A DNA stretch of 27,019 bases, taken from assembly GCA_002508495.1 (NCBI GenBank), contig DANA01000058.1:19049-46067 (forward strand), given 5' to 3'. The notes under the pieces are model-generated. The model was not told the DNA's origin. It worked only from the letters and a program-made list of their open reading frames with translations, and ran no database searches. This document shows positions 15,847 to 23,685 of the stretch, piece after piece. Source of the DNA: Methanoregula sp. UBA276 (GTDB lineage: Archaea; Halobacteriota; Methanomicrobia; Methanomicrobiales; Methanospirillaceae). Positions within the stretch are counted from its first letter, which is position 1, and the number at the start of each line of letters is the position of its first letter. The translations under genes were made by a program, and so were the position numbers.

Positions 15847-16506
15847 ATGGGCGGGTACCTGACAGCGATGAAAAAAGAGGGCGTCAGTCATACCGGTGAG
15901 AGCGCCGCCGCTTATAATGAGATTGCGCAGACGGTCTTCTTCCCCATCTATCCGGTCATCGCAGACCAGATCCTCAGGAAAGCAGGCATTGACCGCGGCA
16001 CGTGTCTCGATATCGGGAGCGGGCCGGGACATCTCGCGATTGCTCTTGCCACGCTCTCGGACCTGAGAGTCTATGCACTGGACAATGCCCGCCCGATGTA
16101 CGACATAGCAACAAAGAATATCGCGAAGTACGGGATGGAAAAACGTGTTATTCCGGTTCATGGGGACGTTCATAAGGTCCCGTTCGATGACGCATCGCTG
16201 GATCTTGTCGTGAGCCGGGGCTCGTTCTTCTTCTGGAGGAACCTGTCGCAGGGATTTTTGGAATGCCGGCGGGTCCTCCGGTCCGGGGGGATGGCATATA
16301 TCGGAGGCGGGTTTGGCAACGCACACCTCCGCGATGAGATTGAAAGAACGATGCGGGAGCGCGATCGGTCATGGGAAGAGAAGCGGAAAGGGTGGTACCG
16401 GAACTGCAGCCCGCATATCGTACGGTCGGCGCTTGCGGCTGCCGGTATATTTGAGTATGATATTATTGATGACGATTCCGGGTACTGGATCTGCCTTACC
16501 CGCTAA
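15847..16506 (+). CDS. Class I SAM-dependent methyltransferase (UbiE-like), copy A
   Basis: 219 residues. The start is set by GAGGTGA (15835-15841), five bases before ATG 15847; a GTG at 15838 that overlaps the previous stop is less likely. Motif I is LDIGSGPGHLAIALA (54-), the acidic loop is VYALDNA, motif II-like HGDVHKVPFDDASLDLVVSR lies at 105-124, and VLRSGGMAYIGGGFGN at 143-158. The last is an unusually glycine-rich post-motif shared with the next gene. The C-terminus ends DDDSGYWICLTR. It forms an operon with the lipoprotein upstream and is a sister of the gene at 16570. The substrate is unknown; the small size suggests a small molecule. Confidence 0.88.
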   Translation: MGGYLTAMKKEGVSHTGESAAAYNEIAQTVFFPIYPVIADQILRKAGIDRGTCLDIGSGPGHLAIALATLSDLRVYALDNARPMYDIATKNIAKYGMEKRVIPVHGDVHKVPFDDASLDLVVSRGSFFFWRNLSQGFLECRRVLRSGGMAYIGGGFGNAHLRDEIERTMRERDRSWEEKRKGWYRNCSPHIVRSALAAAGIFEYDIIDDDSGYWICLTR

Positions 16507-16569
16507 AGCCGGGGGCTGTGGTATACGATACCTCCGGTACACCTGAAAGCACCCTATGGAGCACCAGAG

Positions 16570-17217
16570 ATGAATAAGAACACACAAGAAAGAAAACAGG
16601 ACCCGGAGGAGATGGACCGGATTGCAAAGACCCTCTTTGCTCCCGTCTACCCTGTGCTCGCAGAGTGTTTCCTCGCGGGCTTCGGGCGCCGGGACGGCAC
16701 CTGTCTTGATCTCGGCAGCGGGCCCGGGCACCTCGCTATGGCCGTTGCACAGGCATCGGCGATGAAGGTGTATGCCCTTGATCGGTCTACGGATGTCCAG
16801 AACATTATTGGAAAAAACCTATGCAATGCGGGGCTGGAGGGGAAGGTCATTCCCCTTGCCGGGGATGTCCGGGAAATACCCCTGCCGGATGCTTCGGTCG
16901 ATCTCGTGGTCAGCCGCGGCTCGGTATATTTCTGGGACGATCTGCATGCGGCGTTTTGCGAGACTGCCCGCGTCCTCCGGCCCGGGGGTATGGCTTTTAT
17001 CGGGGGTGGGTTTGGGAACGCTGATCTCCGGGACCGGATCGTTTCCGCCATGGCAAAAAGAAAACCCGGCTGGGAAGACTTCTACAAGGCAAATATGTCC
17101 AAGGAAACAACGGATCGGTTCTGTCAGGCACTCTCTGGCATTGAGGGTGTCACGAGCAATCTGCTCAATGATGATTCAGGTGTCTGGGTTGTGATGAGGC
17201 GGGAGGCACCCCCATGA
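16570..17217 (+). CDS. Class I SAM-dependent methyltransferase (UbiE-like), copy B
   Basis: 215 residues, with GGAG about eight bases before ATG 16570. Motif I is CLDLGSGPGHLAMAVA (45-), and ALDRS, GDVREIPLPDASVDLVVSRG and VLRPGGMAFIGGGFGNADLR follow the same order and spacing as copy A. Both proteins end in a DDSG-(Y/V)-W strand. Copy A has FFFWRNLSQGFLEC where this one has VYFWDDLHAAFCET. The pair is best explained by tandem duplication followed by divergence, which suggests two successive or alternative methylations of related substrates. Its stop overlaps the radical SAM start by four bases (ATGA), so the two are translationally coupled. Confidence 0.88.
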   Translation: MNKNTQERKQDPEEMDRIAKTLFAPVYPVLAECFLAGFGRRDGTCLDLGSGPGHLAMAVAQASAMKVYALDRSTDVQNIIGKNLCNAGLEGKVIPLAGDVREIPLPDASVDLVVSRGSVYFWDDLHAAFCETARVLRPGGMAFIGGGFGNADLRDRIVSAMAKRKPGWEDFYKANMSKETTDRFCQALSGIEGVTSNLLNDDSGVWVVMRREAPP

Positions 17218-19016
17218 AATGCACAATCTGTGAACACCGGTGCACCATCACTGAAGGCGGGACCGGGATATGCCGGATGTACACAAACACCGGAGGAGTA
17301 ATCCACGAGAAATACCCGGATTCCTACCTCACCGTGATGCCGGTCTCTATCGAGACAATCCCCCTCCTCCACTTTGCCCCGCGGGCGAAACTGCTCCAGG
17401 TGAGCAGTGTTGGTTGTACCTTCTCCTGCCCGGGCTGTGTCTCCGGTGTGTTGATCGGGGATATTGAAGGCATGGCCCACGCACTCAAAACCATCCCGCC
17501 CCCGGCAGTTGTGGCACGTGCAAAGGACGAGGGCTGTTCTGGCATCGTGTTCTGCCTCAACGAACCGGCCGTTGCGCTGCCTTCGTTCATCCGCCTTGCG
17601 CGGGAGGCAAAGGGTGCCGGGCTGACAACGGGCTGTTCGACCAACGGGTACTTTACAAGCGAGGCGCTGGAAGAACTTGTTCCGTTCCTTGATTTTGTCA
17701 ACATCGGTCTCAAAGGTATCTCGGATAACCGGTATCTTGCATGCCGCGCTGCACATGCCGCACCGGTCTTCAGGAATATCAGGACTCTGGCTGAAGCCGG
17801 TGTCCATGTCGAGGCATCGGTCATGTACCTGAAAGGTGGTGAGGATGAAGTACTGGAGGTGGCCCGGCACCTTGCTGCCATTTCGCCCGATATTCCCCTT
17901 CAGGTGATGCGTTTTGTTCCCTTTGGAGACGCCGGGCTCAGTGAAGAGCCGACAATCCTTGAATCGGAAAGACTCTGCGATGCCCTGCACGATATCCTGC
18001 CATATGTCTATCTCTTCAACTCTCCCGGGACCCGGTGTCTCGATACCGTCTGCCCGTCCTGCGGCGAGACGATCTTCGCGCGGGAGTTCTATGGTCCCAT
18101 GGGAGCACGTACCCTGCGGGCCCGGAACGGGGCACGGTGCTCCTGCGGTGTTTCCGTTCCCGTAATTGGTGAAATCTCTGCTGTCGGTTTCGATGAGCCC
18201 GGCATGCTTGGGGGATATCGCCCGACCCGCGCACTGGAGATGGCAGAGGCGATCCGTGTCTGCCTCGTGAGCGGGGAGAGCCCGGCTCCACCCGGGTTCT
18301 GGCCCGGGATCGCAAAGGAGGAGTTCATCGGGGGACTCCATGACCGGATCCAGACTATCGACGGGTATCTCGGGCTGATTGAGGATATCGGGGTCCGGTG
18401 CGGGAGGTCTAAAGAGGCAGCAGCGCTCCATGACTATATATCCGGTCGGATCGAAACTGTTCGATCCTCAGTTTGCGATAATCCCCGGCCCCGGGTTTAT
18501 TATTCGATGGGGACGCCCCTGTTTGCCCTCAATGCCGGCCGGTTTGAGGTCTGCCTTGCTGAGACTGCCGGAGGCGAGGTGGTGAACCGGCAGATTGTGC
18601 GGAAAGGAAAACCGGGAGTGAACCTCTCCGTGGACGAATTTTCCGCCCTTAACCCTTCGATCATCATCATCTCGGGTTTCCTGTCAGCGCCCCCGGAGGA
18701 CTACCTCTGCACCTGTAGTGAACTGGGTTTGAGGGCCGAAGCTGTCTCCCGAGGCGCGGTCTATGCCCTGCCTCCCGGCTGGGACTTCGGCAGTCCCCGC
18801 TTTGTTCTCGGTCTCATGGCCATTGCGAACATCCTGCACCCGGACCGGTGCTCGTTTGACCTTGACGCTGAAACAGCCCTGTTTTACCGTCGTTTCTATG
18901 ACCGTGATCCGGAAACCGCCCGGCCGAACCGGTCGTTCTGCATGCCTGGCTCTCCCGCTTCCGGTCTTCAACCCTCCGATCCTGTTGGCGGCCTGAAGAA
19001 TAACGAGCCTGGCTAA
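17214..19016 (+). CDS. Radical SAM protein (AmmeMemoRadiSam/PflA-like) fused to a FecB-type binding-protein lobe
   Basis: 600 residues, with GGAGG seven bases before ATG 17214. N-terminal cysteine box C3, C6, C10, C20 (CTICEHRCTI...GTGICRMYTN); radical SAM cluster GCTFSCPGC (C68, C72, C75; CxxxCxxC); then CLNEPAV, CSTNGYFT and GLKGISDNRY strands of the partial TIM barrel. A second cysteine set follows: C275, C280, C283, C309, C311 (CLDTVCPSCG, CSCG), as in AmmeMemoRadiSam-type enzymes. A helical linker (~335-420) leads to residues ~426-565, which read RVYYSMGTPLFALNAGRFEV, EFSALNPSIIIISG and IANILHPDRCSFDLDAETAL, then FYRRFY. This matches the C-terminal lobe of the binding proteins at 11478 and 14741. 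There is no signal peptide, so the lobe is cytoplasmic. The reaction and substrate are unknown. Confidence 0.87.
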   Translation: MKCTICEHRCTITEGGTGICRMYTNTGGVIHEKYPDSYLTVMPVSIETIPLLHFAPRAKLLQVSSVGCTFSCPGCVSGVLIGDIEGMAHALKTIPPPAVVARAKDEGCSGIVFCLNEPAVALPSFIRLAREAKGAGLTTGCSTNGYFTSEALEELVPFLDFVNIGLKGISDNRYLACRAAHAAPVFRNIRTLAEAGVHVEASVMYLKGGEDEVLEVARHLAAISPDIPLQVMRFVPFGDAGLSEEPTILESERLCDALHDILPYVYLFNSPGTRCLDTVCPSCGETIFAREFYGPMGARTLRARNGARCSCGVSVPVIGEISAVGFDEPGMLGGYRPTRALEMAEAIRVCLVSGESPAPPGFWPGIAKEEFIGGLHDRIQTIDGYLGLIEDIGVRCGRSKEAAALHDYISGRIETVRSSVCDNPRPRVYYSMGTPLFALNAGRFEVCLAETAGGEVVNRQIVRKGKPGVNLSVDEFSALNPSIIIISGFLSAPPEDYLCTCSELGLRAEAVSRGAVYALPPGWDFGSPRFVLGLMAIANILHPDRCSFDLDAETALFYRRFYDRDPETARPNRSFCMPGSPASGLQPSDPVGGLKNNEPG

Positions 19017-19028
19017 ACGTGGGAATGT

Positions 19029-19071
19029 ATTCTGTTCTGGCGGCAGAATTACCCTGCAGCCACCCTTTTTT
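19029..19071 (+). terminator. Terminator between convergent genes
   Basis: ATTCTG (19029-19034) pairs with CAGAAT (19044-19049). A run of six T follows at 19066-19071, in the 54-base gap between the radical SAM stop and the stop of the convergent Mo/W ATPase. Confidence 0.45.
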
Positions 19072-20147
19072 CAATCACGGTATTCCGGTTCCTGCGCAGT
19101 CACCGGGATGACATGCACGGCCGATGCCTTGAACGTTGCATAGACCTTCCGGCCCGGCCCAAGCGTCAGGTCATGGCAGCTCTCGCGGGTCAGGAGCGCG
19201 GTGAGCGGGAACCCGACATCGAGAACGATCCGCACAACGCTCCCGACCGGGACGATGCCGGTCACCGTCCCCTCCAGGCAGTTGCGGGCGCTGGAGATGA
19301 ACGGTTCGCTGGAGATGATGACATCTTCCGGGTGCAGGGTTGCAACAACGCTGCCGGTGACCTCCGATGCTGCATAAAAGACCTGACCCCCCGCCTCGAT
19401 ACGGGCAAGCCTGCCCAGGCGCGACGAGACTCCCCGGATCATGTTGCCGATGCAGAGGAACTCCGCGGCAAACGTGTTGGCCGGGTGAAGGAACACCTCG
19501 GAGGGTTCCCCCACCTGGACCACGTTCCCGTCCTGCATGATGGCGATCCGGTCGGCAAGCGTGTGCACCTCCTCGAAATGGTGGGTAATCTGGACAATGG
19601 TAGTACCGGTTGCTTTCCGTATCGCAATGAGTTCCCTGCTGATCCGCTCCCGTGTCTGGCTGTCGAGCGCGCTCATGGGCTCATCCAGCAGCAGGACCCG
19701 GGGTTTCAGGACCAGGGCACGGGCAAGGGCCACCCGCTGCTGCTCCCCGCCGCTCAGCGTGATTGGGTAGCGGTCGAGGAGGTGGGCGATGCCAAGCAGT
19801 TGTCCCATCTCCTGCACCGCGTCTTCCTGCCGGCGTTCGGATACCAGCCGCTGCCGCAGGCCAAAAGCGATATTTCCCGCGACCGTGAGATGGGGAAAGA
19901 GCATGTAGTCCTGGTACACCATGCCGATATTCCGGTCGCGGGGTTCGAGTCTTGTAATATCTTTTCCGTCAAGGACAATCCTGCCCGTTTCCGGCCGGTA
20001 GATGCCGGCGATGGTCTCTAAAAGGACGGTCTTACCGGCCCCGGTGGGCCCGATGATGATGAAATATTCGCCATCCGGAATTTCCAGGCAGACCTCCTGT
20101 ACAGAAAATTCCCCGAGCTGGATTGAGAGCGATTCAATACTGAGCAT
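19071..20147 (-). CDS. wtpC: Molybdate/tungstate ABC transporter ATP-binding protein
   Basis: 358 residues. Walker A is GPTGAGKT (about 33-40), the Q-loop is MVYQDYMLFPHLTV, the signature is LSGGEQQRVALARAL, Walker B is RVLLLDEPMSALD and the switch is ITHHFEEVHTLADR. The C-terminal ~100 residues form a TOBE-type oxyanion-sensing domain (LEGTVTGIVPVGSVVRIVLD, then KVYATFKASAVHVI). This supports molybdate or tungstate over sulfate or polyamines. A GTG at 20156 is in frame, but AGGTGACC sits five bases before ATG 20147 and overlaps the permease stop, so ATG 20147 is preferred. It is the last gene of the transporter operon and converges on the radical SAM gene. ModC is the bacterial name; I use the archaeal WtpC by context. 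Confidence 0.88.
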   Translation of the reverse strand: MLSIESLSIQLGEFSVQEVCLEIPDGEYFIIIGPTGAGKTVLLETIAGIYRPETGRIVLDGKDITRLEPRDRNIGMVYQDYMLFPHLTVAGNIAFGLRQRLVSERRQEDAVQEMGQLLGIAHLLDRYPITLSGGEQQRVALARALVLKPRVLLLDEPMSALDSQTRERISRELIAIRKATGTTIVQITHHFEEVHTLADRIAIMQDGNVVQVGEPSEVFLHPANTFAAEFLCIGNMIRGVSSRLGRLARIEAGGQVFYAASEVTGSVVATLHPEDVIISSEPFISSARNCLEGTVTGIVPVGSVVRIVLDVGFPLTALLTRESCHDLTLGPGRKVYATFKASAVHVIPVTAQEPEYRD

Positions 20148-20156
20148 GCAGGTCAC

Positions 20157-20939
20157 CTAAAAGACGTTCACATCACGGTCAAGGTATTCGACACAGCAGA
20201 GCGCGGCAAGCGAGATGAAGATGAGAATCGTTGCTGCAGCAACTGCCAGGTCAACATCCCCCGTGGAGATGTTGAGGTACAGGGCGATGGGCAGCGTCTC
20301 GGTCTTCATGGTTGTTGCACCGGCAAGCATCAGCACGGCGCCGAACTCCCCCATGGCTTTGGACCAGGTCACGACCGTACCGGCAAGAAGGCCGTGGCGA
20401 GCCATCGGCAGGGTGACCTGGAAGAACGCTCCTGCCTCCGTACAGCCAAGCGTCTTTGCCACGTGCTCGAACCGCGGGTTGATGGAGGCAAACGCGGATC
20501 GCAGGATCCGTACCATGAAGGGGAGATTGACAAAGACCTGGGCAACCACGATACCAAGCGGGGTGAAGATGACGGCAAAACCGGCGCTCTCAAGAGCCCT
20601 GCCCCACGGGGTAGTCCCGAAGAAGAGGAGGAGCGCGATGCCGGCAACAAGGGGAGGAAGGGTGAGGGGGAGGGTCAGGACAAGGGTCGCAACCTGTTTT
20701 CCCGGGAACGTGTACCGTGCAAGGGCGTACGCGACCGGCACGGCAACGATGATGCAGATGAGCGTTGATGCCACGCTCGTTACGATACTGAGGCCGATCG
20801 CGAACTGGATCTCGGGATTTGCAAGGCTGCCGAGCAGGATATCCGGCGGAGAGTAGAGGATAAGGACGGCAAGCGTGACGCTGATGATGGCAAAAACAAA
20901 CAGCGTGAAGGCCAGCGATAATCTCCGCACGGGAATCAC
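20157..20939 (-). CDS. wtpB: Molybdate/tungstate ABC transporter permease
   Basis: A 260-residue inner-membrane permease of the ModB/CysT type, with hydrophobic segments for five to six helices (LAFTLFVFAIISVTLAVLIL; IVTSVASTLICIIVAVPVAY; LVLTLPLTLPPLVAGIALLL; PLGIVVAQVFVNLPFMV). The ATPase-contacting EAA loop is VAKTLGCTEAGAFFQVTLPM. It ends with a helix rich in Ile, Leu and Ala and a short DRDVNVF tail. GTG 20939 is the longest start; GTG 20930, with GGGTGAT just upstream, is a fair alternative. The stop is nine bases before the ATPase start. An 85-base gap separates it from the binding-protein gene. Confidence 0.9.
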   Translation of the reverse strand: MIPVRRLSLAFTLFVFAIISVTLAVLILYSPPDILLGSLANPEIQFAIGLSIVTSVASTLICIIVAVPVAYALARYTFPGKQVATLVLTLPLTLPPLVAGIALLLFFGTTPWGRALESAGFAVIFTPLGIVVAQVFVNLPFMVRILRSAFASINPRFEHVAKTLGCTEAGAFFQVTLPMARHGLLAGTVVTWSKAMGEFGAVLMLAGATTMKTETLPIALYLNISTGDVDLAVAAATILIFISLAALCCVEYLDRDVNVF

Positions 20940-21024
20940 CCGGAATACGGGAGGAGGTGGGAGTGCCTGCAGGGCCTGTGCGACGGGTTCTTTGCCATGT
21001 CTGTTCCGGTTTTAGTGTTTTCGC

Positions 21025-21870
21025 TTAGATCCTGACATTTTCATAGGCCGGGTCCGGGTAGACCGGGAACCCGTGCTTTGCAAAGAACGCCTTGCCCTCA
21101 TCAGAGGAAACATAGGCAACAAATTGCGCTGCGGTATTGGTGTTCGTTGTATAGGTTGTCATGCCGACAGGCGTGACCAGGATCTCATTTTTGCTGACCG
21201 GAATCGTGATGGTATCCATGACGCCAGCATCAACATTGTCGAGCGTTACGATGGCCGCGTCCGCCTGCCCGGTCTTCATGATAACGACCAGTTCGTTGAT
21301 GGTCGGGGTCCGGGTCACGACATTTTTCTCAACATCGTCCGTGATGTTGAGTTTTTTGAACATCTTTACCCCTGCTTTTCCGATCGCCGTTGCACTGGTG
21401 TCGCCAAGGGCAACTTTCAGGCCCGGCCGGGCAAGGTCGGTAAGGGATGTGATATTTTTGGGATTGCCTTTCTGGACAACGATGACCGGGACGTGATAGG
21501 CTACGAGCTCGTAATCATTGACCAACCCTTGCGATTTTGCCGCCTGCCACTCGACCGTTGAGCCGGGCATGAAGACATCTCCTTTGCGGGTCAGGTTCAT
21601 CTGCGAGACGAGCGTGCCGCCGCCACCATAATTGAACTCGACCGGAATGCCGTATTTCTCCCCGAAGGCCACCCCGATTTCCTGCATGGGTGCCTTGAGC
21701 CCGGCGCCACAGAAGACGCTAACTGCCTGCGGGGGAGTAGTTGCGGGCGCCACATCTGGCACGGTGTTCCCTGCGGATGACGTGCAGCCGGCACAGGCCG
21801 CAGCGATGAAGAGGATGACCAATGCGATACCGATGGATATAGTTCTGGATGGTTTGGAGATTTGTGTCAT
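21025..21870 (-). CDS. wtpA: Molybdate/tungstate-binding lipoprotein (ModA/WtpA-like)
   Basis: 281 residues. The signal sequence (ISIGIALVILFIAAACAGC) ends in a lipobox-like stretch; C26 or C29 is the likely lipid site. A Thr/Pro-rich linker follows, then the binding fold: VFCGAGLKAPMQEIGVAFGE, FNYGGGGTLVSQM, RKGDVFMPGSTVEWQAA, VPVIVVQKGNPKNI, LGDTSATAIGKAG and QADAAIVTLDNV. This order is typical of ModA-family proteins. The ribosome binding site is weak. The start is close behind a TATA-like element, so the leader is short. It is the first gene of the operon that continues with permease and ATPase and would supply Mo or W to the Fwd enzyme; which oxyanion it prefers cannot be read from sequence. 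Confidence 0.88.
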   Translation of the reverse strand: MTQISKPSRTISIGIALVILFIAAACAGCTSSAGNTVPDVAPATTPPQAVSVFCGAGLKAPMQEIGVAFGEKYGIPVEFNYGGGGTLVSQMNLTRKGDVFMPGSTVEWQAAKSQGLVNDYELVAYHVPVIVVQKGNPKNITSLTDLARPGLKVALGDTSATAIGKAGVKMFKKLNITDDVEKNVVTRTPTINELVVIMKTGQADAAIVTLDNVDAGVMDTITIPVSKNEILVTPVGMTTYTTNTNTAAQFVAYVSSDEGKAFFAKHGFPVYPDPAYENVRI

Positions 21871-21904
21871 AATAATCGTTTCCGGAAGTATGCATCAGAC
21901 CGGT

Positions 21905-21946
21905 ACTAATAAAAAATTTTTGATTTACTTTTTCGATTAGTTAAAT
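21905..21946 (-). promoter_or_regulatory. wtpA: Promoter region of the Mo/W transporter operon
   Basis: On the minus strand ATTTTTTATTAG (21906-21917) lies 36-47 bases before the wtpA ATG and fits a TATA box. About 20 bases further upstream is TTTAACTAAT (21936-21945 on the plus strand read ATTAGTTAAA). The same 10-mer occurs in the palindrome upstream of the second FecB-like gene. Confidence 0.4.
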
Positions 21947-22124
21947 GAAAACTATTATAACAAACCGGGTTCTTACCTTATTCTGTTCCAGAATGCTGCA
22001 CGGTATTGCGGGTCAGATTCACACCGTCTCCAAAATCCTTGTCGATAAAGAAGGATTACCGGGGATTTTTTGATCCTGGGCCGTGCCGCCCCAAGTCCCG
22101 GCTGCGAAGCGAACCCGACCTGCC

Positions 22125-22961
22125 ATGATAACCCGTCACCACCTTGCACTCACCCTGCTGTGTACCCTCATACTCTGTAGTGCGGTGGTCCCCGGCTCTT
22201 TGCTCTTTACCCTGGTGATCTGTCTTGGTGCAGGTATCGGGACAATCCTTCCGGACATCCAGATGAAAAAGCCGCACCGCCTTAAGCCCCGGACGATCGC
22301 ATGGACGATCACCCGGTTCAGCAGTATCGCGTGCACCCCGCTGCTGTGCCGGGCATACCGGCACCTGGCGGGACTTACCATTGACCCGAACGATAAGCGC
22401 CTGACCCATTCGATTTTTGGAATTATTTCGCTGTTCCTGATTCTGTCTGCGATTATCCTGGTCCCGGTCAGCATCCTGATGGACCGTGCCGCCATGGCTA
22501 TCCCTGCCGCATTTCTTGGCGGCCTTCTGCTGGGCCTGGTCCTGCATCTTGCTGAAGATTTGTGCACCCGCAAGGGGATCAGCCCGTTCTTCCCGTTCAG
22601 TACCCTGCGGGTATCCGGGTCCATCCGTCCCTGCGATGGTACGGACCGGAGGATCGCGCAGTTCCATTACTTCGACTGCTCGATCACCGGCGTCATCTTT
22701 TGTTTCCTGTATTCCGGCAGTTCGCCCGGGGCATTCATCATACCTGCCAGCATCACGGGCGTATGTGCCTGCCTCGGCATGATGATCGGGTCATCGGATG
22801 TCGAGATCCGTTCGGAGAATGACCGCGACGGGGCCCCGGCAATCGTGTATCACCCGGTTATGCTGGATCCCATCAGCTTCCTCGGAACACCCCGCTATTC
22901 CACGCAGGGGCTCATGATGGGAGTATACTATTACAATGCGCAAAACGCATCGAATGGTTGA
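22125..22961 (+). CDS. YdjM-like membrane-bound metal-dependent hydrolase (DUF457)
   Basis: 278 residues from ATG 22125 (MITRHHLALTLL). A GTG at 22083 would add a basic, non-hydrophobic stretch; neither start has a clear ribosome binding site. Several membrane segments occur (LALTLLCTLILCSAVVPGSL, FGIISLFLILSAIILVPV, AAFLGGLLLGLVLHL). The metal-ligand pattern of the LexA-binding/YdjM family is visible: H5/H6, ILPDIQ (D44), DKRLTHS (H95) and GLVLHLAEDLCTRKGISPFF (H141, D145). The family is named hydrolase by its ligands; no substrate is established. The C-terminal ~100 residues contain further hydrophobic stretches and end soluble. It is divergent from the Mo/W operon across a 254-base gap. 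Confidence 0.75.
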   Translation: MITRHHLALTLLCTLILCSAVVPGSLLFTLVICLGAGIGTILPDIQMKKPHRLKPRTIAWTITRFSSIACTPLLCRAYRHLAGLTIDPNDKRLTHSIFGIISLFLILSAIILVPVSILMDRAAMAIPAAFLGGLLLGLVLHLAEDLCTRKGISPFFPFSTLRVSGSIRPCDGTDRRIAQFHYFDCSITGVIFCFLYSGSSPGAFIIPASITGVCACLGMMIGSSDVEIRSENDRDGAPAIVYHPVMLDPISFLGTPRYSTQGLMMGVYYYNAQNASNG

Positions 22962-23012
22962 AATTTCAGCCGTGACTACTCTTATCTTCGCACGCTGCTC
23001 TGGTGAACGGTC

Positions 23013-23510
23013 ATGATGTCCAAAAACGAACCTGTTGTTTCTCTCACTCCCATCGGTACTATTCGTTCCCCGTTTACCGATCCGGTTGGCATGCCCATCC
23101 AGCCTGCCGGTGCCCGGGGTGTGCGGGGCACGGTCACGCTCAATCAGAAGTTCAGGGCCGGGCTCCGGGATCTCGAAGGCTTCTCCCGGCTCATCCTCAT
23201 TTATTCTTTCCACCGGGTAAGCGGGCATGAACTCGAGGTTATCCCGTACCTGGATACGGTCCCGCATGGTATCTTTGCGACCCGGGCGCCGAAGCGGCCG
23301 AACGCCATCGGGCTTTCGATTGTCCGGCTCGTTTCTGTTGACGGGCATGAGCTGACGGTAGAAGATGTTGATGTGCTCGATGGCACACCGCTGCTGGACA
23401 TCAAACCCTACGTCCCCGCTTTCGATTCTTTTCCGGATGGAAAGAGCGGCTGGTACGGGGACTGCAGCAGCCGTGTTTGTGACGCCCGCTCCGACTGCCG
23501 GTTTCATTGA
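23013..23510 (+). CDS. TrmO/TsaA-like SAM-dependent tRNA methyltransferase family protein (UPF0066)
   Basis: 165 residues, with GGTGA six bases before ATG 23013. Family hallmarks are IGTIRSPFTDPVGMPIQPAG, DLEGFSRLILIYSFHR, GIFATRAPKRPNAIGLSIVR and LLDIKPYVPAFD. In bacteria TrmO N6-methylates the threonylcarbamoyl-adenosine at tRNA position 37. Archaeal relatives may do the same or act on other substrates, so I give no gene symbol. The last ~17 residues (GDCSSRVCDARSDCRFH) are a Cys-containing tail not needed for the core fold. It lies 51 bases after the YdjM-like gene and may be co-transcribed with it. A G6/C6 hairpin follows the stop. Confidence 0.87.
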   Translation: MMSKNEPVVSLTPIGTIRSPFTDPVGMPIQPAGARGVRGTVTLNQKFRAGLRDLEGFSRLILIYSFHRVSGHELEVIPYLDTVPHGIFATRAPKRPNAIGLSIVRLVSVDGHELTVEDVDVLDGTPLLDIKPYVPAFDSFPDGKSGWYGDCSSRVCDARSDCRFH

Positions 23511-23524
23511 AATACGCAATCGAC

Positions 23525-23544
23525 GGGGGGCGTTTATTCCCCCC
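23525..23544 (+). terminator. G6/C6 hairpin after the TrmO-like gene
   Basis: GGGGGG (23525-23530) and CCCCCC (23539-23544) form a perfect six-base stem with an eight-base loop, 14 bases after the stop. No strong T-run follows, so the terminator call rests on position. Confidence 0.45.
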
Positions 23545-23685
23545 ACGATTCTTCCTTACCCTGCGGTCAGGATCCCGGTTCAAAACCTGGTGCGGATCCA
23601 TCGCGGTATGGTTATCCTTTAGCAGACAGATCCCGATGGGACAATAGTGCACGAACGACATTTCAGAGCGAATCTCCAACCGACC

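Noticed and set aside
17124..18431. Long 435-residue minus-strand frame opposite the radical SAM gene
   Set aside because: It arises from GC-rich third positions. The plus strand has the cysteine motifs, a ribosome binding site and coupling to the gene before it.
22056..22667. Minus-strand open frame opposite the YdjM-like gene
   Set aside because: Its composition (charged, repetitive) is typical of an antisense shadow, while the plus frame has membrane segments and conserved ligand residues.
23570..23600. tRNA-like T-arm sequence CCCGGTTCAAAACCTGG
   Set aside because: The GGTTCAAAACC core looks like a T-loop, but the stem has a mismatch, and no D-arm, anticodon arm or matching acceptor strand is present upstream.
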